Assembly (NCBI GenBank): GCA_050258735.1
Contig: JBLMZJ010000080.1
Location: forward strand, 1-25,903
Direction: 5' to 3'
Source: Syntrophomonas_A sp050258735
GTDB taxonomy: Bacteria > Bacillota > Syntrophomonadia > Syntrophomonadales > Syntrophomonadaceae
DNA length: 25,903 bases
Shown here: positions 22,504 through 25,903 of the stretch, piece by piece
Numbering within the stretch: the first letter of the stretch is position 1
Layout: each line of letters opens with the position of its first letter
Position numbers and translations under genes: made by a program
The notes under the pieces: model-generated
The model's input: the letters and a program-made list of their open reading frames with translations, nothing else
Told to the model about the DNA's origin: nothing
Databases searched by the model: none

Positions 22504-23448
22504 ATGCCCTTTGCTGATACCGAAATCAATCGCAAATTGGCCCGCAGGATTTTTATGGACGATCTTAATGAATGCACCAGATTCCCGAAGTATTTCGAGC
22601 TCGAAACCGTACATGCCTGCAATGCACGCTGCATCATGTGCACGATAGATAACTGGGCCAAGGCTGACGAGGCGCTGATGAAGGAAGATCTCTTTCGGAA
22701 ATTTGCCAAAGAGGTGGGCCAATATAGTGATTGGATCGAGACCATCTGCCTCTCGCGGGATGGCGAACCGACTCTGGACAAGACTATGCCGCAAAAGGTC
22801 AAACTTTTAAAGAACGCGGGCATCAAAAAGGTTACCCTGACTACCAATGCACAATTGCTTACATCAGATTTCTCCAGCCGGCTGATTCTCAGCGGGCTGG
22901 ACGATATCATGATTTCGATAGACGGAGCGACCCGGGAGACCTTTGAACGTATTCGCAGGGGACTCAGCTTTGAGAAGGTAGTCAACAATACACTGGAGTT
23001 GATCAGGATCAGAGATAGCCTGGATTCTCCAATGACGATCCGGATACGGATGGTCATCCTGCATGAGAATCAGCACGAGGTCGATGATTTTATCGCCTTT
23101 TGGTCGGGAAAGATCCAGGCGAAAGACCGGGTATATGCCATGCCCGCTCATACCTGGGGCAACCAGATCGTTATTACTGGAACCAGCAATGATAAACAGA
23201 TATCGGAGCCCTGTGTCTTCCTGTTCTCCTCTATGGCTATGCATGTGGACGGTAAGGTCAGTCTCTGCAACGCGGATTATGGCATCAGGTATCCCATGGG
23301 TGATTTTAAACATCAGTCCATAAAGGAGATCTGGAACGGCAAATTGTATGAAAAAGTAAGAGATTTGCACGCCAGTGGCCGCAGAGAAGAGATTGACATG
23401 TGTGTGGGATGCGATCTCTGGAATCGGGTCTTTGTGGAATCAAAATAA
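22504..23448 (+). CDS. Radical SAM/SPASM protein
   Basis: The 314-aa enzyme has the cluster motif HACNARCIMCTIDN (C39, C43, C46), LSRDGEPTLDKTMP in the SAM-binding position, VTLTTNAQLL, and ISIDGATRETFERIRRGLSF, which is typical of SPASM-type family members. The C-terminal segment EPCVFLFSSMAMHVDGKVSLC...GDFKHQSIKEIWNG...MCVGCDLW is a standard SPASM layout for auxiliary Fe-S clusters. It is cytosolic. It differs clearly from the two radical SAM proteins at 16669-18839 and so probably does separate chemistry (dehydrogenation, epimerisation or C-S/C-C bond formation are known in the family). The ribosome site GGGAGAAG is just upstream. Confidence 0.87.
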   Translation: MPFADTEINRKLARRIFMDDLNECTRFPKYFELETVHACNARCIMCTIDNWAKADEALMKEDLFRKFAKEVGQYSDWIETICLSRDGEPTLDKTMPQKVKLLKNAGIKKVTLTTNAQLLTSDFSSRLILSGLDDIMISIDGATRETFERIRRGLSFEKVVNNTLELIRIRDSLDSPMTIRIRMVILHENQHEVDDFIAFWSGKIQAKDRVYAMPAHTWGNQIVITGTSNDKQISEPCVFLFSSMAMHVDGKVSLCNADYGIRYPMGDFKHQSIKEIWNGKLYEKVRDLHASGRREEIDMCVGCDLWNRVFVESK

Positions 23449-23474
23449 AAGGGTCAGTATTAGGAGATTAGCTT

Positions 23475-25307
23475 ATGCACGACCATGTTTTTTATAAATA
23501 TGTCGATGAACTGACCTGCAGCCGCCGGATCAATAATCGAATCCTGCTGGTCAATCCGCCATTGTTTGAATTAAACAATCTGGATATGGATGTAATGCGG
23601 AACCGGGGTTCTTACGTATACCCCCCGACCGGCTTGCTGTTTCTGGCGGCGGCCCTTCAGCAGCACGATATAGAGGTACAGATCTGTGATCTTAATTTTG
23701 AAATTTTGAAAAAAGCACGGGACATCAATAGATATGAGGCAGATAGCTGGCAGACCATACTGGAACCCCGACTGCAGAAATTCCAACCGGCTTTTGTCGG
23801 AATCTCCTGCATGTTCAGCCATTTCAAAGACGTATACCAGACCATTATCAGATATATCTTCGATAAAAACGACTATATAGTTGTAGCTGGCGGGACGCAG
23901 GTCAGTTTTGAGTACCAGGAAGTACTGAACCGAAAGCTGGCCCATTTTGCGGTCATCCGGGACGGAGAAGAAAAACTGCCTTTTTTATTAAACAGTTTCC
24001 TGTATGATGATCGGGAACAAGAACTCAGGGGTGAGATCTACTTTGAATACCAGGATGTGCTGTGCTGTACCCGGGATGAAGAAAGACAACCGGATATTGA
24101 CTACAACCTCAGTACCTCTTATGATCTGATCCCGATCGCCGAATATCATCAGGTGGGGTCTTTGAATCAGTTTTCCCGGATTTATGGCGAGGATGTTCCC
24201 TTTAGTGCGCTTTCCGTTAACCGCGGTTGCCGGGGGCATTGCGCCTTCTGTTCGGTACGGGCGCTGCTGGGCAAGACAATTCGTTCTAGAAGCATTGAAA
24301 ATGTCGTAGCTGAGATCGAGTACCTTCGTGATCATAAGGGTATCCGTCATTTTGATATACTTGACGACGATTTTCTGGCTGACAATAAAAAATGCAAAAG
24401 CCTGTTAAGGGAAATCATTCGGCGAGATTTAAAGATCAAGTGGTATGTCAACAACGGGGTTATTGCCGGTTCTATAGATGAAGAGCTGCTGCAGTTGATG
24501 CTGGATTCCGGTTGCCTGGGCTTCAAGATCGGCATTGAAAGCGGCAACCCCCAGATGTTGAAGAAGATGAGAAAACCGGCTACCCTGCCAATTTTATTGG
24601 CTAAATCAGAACTATTTGCCCAATATCCAGATATCTATGTAGCCGGAAACTATATCATAGGCTTTCCCCAGGAGACCTTTGCCCAAATGTTGGATACCTT
24701 TATCTTTGCCAATAAGATGAAACTTGACTGGTCCGGGTTTTATATCTGTCAACCGATCAAAGGTGCGGATGTATTTGATTCTTTTGAAGAGCTGGGGGAT
24801 GAACGCTGTGAGGATAAACCGCAGAATTATATGCCCAGCCGGGATCTAGAGAGCAAGATTAAACAGAATATCTCGGTACTCCTGGAGGGACCGAATGTAT
24901 TTTCAATAAACGGTGAGGATCCGGTCAGTGAAGAACAGTTAAAAGAGGTCTGGTTCGTGTTTGGTTTCATAACCAATTTCATTAATAATAAGAATCTCAA
25001 ACCAGAAGGTCGGATCGACAAATTTATCGATTGGGTCAAGGTGGCATTGAAGGCGTACCCTTCAGATGCCGGAATGATGCTCTTTCTGTATTTAGCCAAT
25101 GTTATCCGGGGCAACCTTGCCGCCGCCCGGGATTACTTCGGACAGTGCCAGGATGTAGTGGCCGAGTCCCCTTATTGGGAGAATCGTTTCAGTCAATTCG
25201 AGCTGGGTGGTGCCCAAAAAGAGTTTATAGGTGATAAGGATCAGATCCGAGCCTTGCTGCAGACAATTATCAGCGACATCAACAACCGGTACGGTCTTAG
25301 TATATAA
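23475..25307 (+). CDS. B12-binding-domain radical SAM protein (class B methyltransferase-like)
   Basis: The 610-aa protein has a Rossmann-like N-terminal part (about 20-160) reading ILLVNPPLFELNN, YPPTGLLFLAAALQQHDIEV, FVGISCMFSHFKD and VVAGGTQVSFEY, the arrangement of cobalamin-binding domains in class B radical SAM enzymes. The radical SAM core follows with NRGCRGHCAFC (C252, C256, C259), then FDILDDDFLADNKKC and GIESGNPQMLKKMRKPA. A helical C-terminal region from about residue 430 to 610 is long and TPR-like. Class B enzymes methylate unactivated carbons or rearrange rings using methylcobalamin. I see no DxHxxG cobalamin motif, so bound B12 is not proven. Four radical SAM proteins in one operon imply an anaerobic lifestyle. 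Confidence 0.85.
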   Translation: MHDHVFYKYVDELTCSRRINNRILLVNPPLFELNNLDMDVMRNRGSYVYPPTGLLFLAAALQQHDIEVQICDLNFEILKKARDINRYEADSWQTILEPRLQKFQPAFVGISCMFSHFKDVYQTIIRYIFDKNDYIVVAGGTQVSFEYQEVLNRKLAHFAVIRDGEEKLPFLLNSFLYDDREQELRGEIYFEYQDVLCCTRDEERQPDIDYNLSTSYDLIPIAEYHQVGSLNQFSRIYGEDVPFSALSVNRGCRGHCAFCSVRALLGKTIRSRSIENVVAEIEYLRDHKGIRHFDILDDDFLADNKKCKSLLREIIRRDLKIKWYVNNGVIAGSIDEELLQLMLDSGCLGFKIGIESGNPQMLKKMRKPATLPILLAKSELFAQYPDIYVAGNYIIGFPQETFAQMLDTFIFANKMKLDWSGFYICQPIKGADVFDSFEELGDERCEDKPQNYMPSRDLESKIKQNISVLLEGPNVFSINGEDPVSEEQLKEVWFVFGFITNFINNKNLKPEGRIDKFIDWVKVALKAYPSDAGMMLFLYLANVIRGNLAAARDYFGQCQDVVAESPYWENRFSQFELGGAQKEFIGDKDQIRALLQTIISDINNRYGLSI

Positions 25308-25337
25308 CTGATGTAACTGGCGGAGAGAGGACTTTGC

Positions 25338-25903
25338 ATGAACATTTTGATTATTGGGGCATCGGGATTTATAGGTCAGTGCCTGTATAACAGAGCCCGT
25401 CAAAATGGACATATTGTTTTGGGGACTCGTTTTTCCCGGGGAGATTCAGAGCTGTTGAGTTTTGACCTGACCCGGCAGGATATTTTTGATATTGTTCCCG
25501 CGGATTTTTGGGAGGCTGATGAGATGGCTGCCGTCATTTGTTCGGCTATTCCCAAGATCGATCTATGCTATCGTGATAAAGCGGGTAGTACCTTTTTGAA
25601 TGTCACCAGGACCATTGATCTGATCGATAAGCTGCAAGCCCGCAACGTAAAGACCGTTTTCCTTTCTACCGACGCTGTCTTTGACGGGATTCAAGGTTAC
25701 TATGATGAAACCAATCATCCCAATCCGCTTAATGAATATGGCCGACAAAAGCAGGAAGTGGAGAATTATCTTCTGGCCACCCATGCAGAAAGTCTGATTG
25801 TTAGGATGGGAATGGTAGTGGGAGACGACCCCGCTTCGTCTCACTTGTTTGCCGAATGGTACCAGAAGATCTGTAATAAACAGGCTATTGCATGTATAAA
25901 AGG
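25338..25903 (+). CDS. RmlD-like NAD(P)-dependent sugar reductase/epimerase, N-terminal part (cut by window)
   Basis: The open frame from the ATG at 25338 runs to the window end (188 codons) with no stop. It begins MNILIIGASGFIGQCLYNRA, the G-x-x-G-x-x-G dinucleotide fold. FLSTDAVFDGIQGYYDE and the catalytic Y-x3-K in PLNEYGRQKQEVENYLL follow. This is the RmlD/extended SDR pattern of NDP-4-keto-sugar reductases. GGAGAGAGG upstream sets the start, which comes 30 bases after the previous stop. It could reduce a 4-keto sugar or serve as an epimerase; the substrate-binding half lies outside the window. It marks continuation of the operon beyond 25903. Confidence 0.85.
   Translation, partial: MNILIIGASGFIGQCLYNRARQNGHIVLGTRFSRGDSELLSFDLTRQDIFDIVPADFWEADEMAAVICSAIPKIDLCYRDKAGSTFLNVTRTIDLIDKLQARNVKTVFLSTDAVFDGIQGYYDETNHPNPLNEYGRQKQEVENYLLATHAESLIVRMGMVVGDDPASSHLFAEWYQKICNKQAIACIK

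Overview
The window looks like a surface-glycan and flagellin-glycosylation island from a motile, probably low-to-mid-GC Gram-positive bacterium. I infer a Clostridia-type anaerobe: Shine-Dalgarno sites are strong and purine-rich, TTG/GTG starts occur, the flagellin C-terminus is of the short Firmicutes kind, and the island is rich in radical-SAM enzymes. The species cannot be fixed from the sequence alone.

Layout. (1) 1-2332, plus strand: the 3' end of a flagellin gene, a strong intrinsic terminator, a small unknown 82-aa gene, and a MAF/DUF115 flagellin glycosyltransferase. (2) 2375-10490, minus strand: a tightly packed operon for CMP-legionaminic acid. In transcription order it is legB (dehydratase), legC (aminotransferase), a legG-legI fusion (hydrolysing epimerase plus nonulosonate synthase), legH (N-acetyltransferase), a ptmE-like CBS/nucleotidyltransferase, an N-acetyl-sugar amidotransferase, and legF (CMP transferase). 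An imperfect palindromic repeat sits before legF. (3) 10491-10722: a divergent promoter region. (4) 10723-16623, plus strand: a DUF2920-like alpha/beta-hydrolase, a CgeB-type glycosyltransferase that probably uses a CTG start, and a heptose-nucleotide module. That module is an HldE-like bifunctional enzyme with swapped domain order, a GmhA-like isomerase and a GmhB-like phosphatase. (5) 16669-25903, plus strand: an unusual set of four radical-SAM enzymes (three with SPASM-like tails, one with a B12-type N-terminal domain), a split transketolase, two SAM methyltransferases and an RmlD-like reductase cut by the window end.

How it fits together. The minus-strand operon should make CMP-legionaminic acid, probably its 5-acetimidoyl form given the amidotransferase. 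The MAF protein next to flagellin is the obvious transferase for it. The plus-strand operon looks like a second sugar pathway. Transketolase can supply sedoheptulose 7-phosphate, which GmhA/HldE/GmhB-type enzymes turn into an NDP-heptose, and the CgeB-like transferase could use it. The radical-SAM enzymes and methyltransferases would then tailor a sugar whose identity cannot be read from the sequence. This last block is the best candidate for an undescribed system.

No tRNA, rRNA, CRISPR array, insertion sequence or gene-free stretch over 300 bases was seen.
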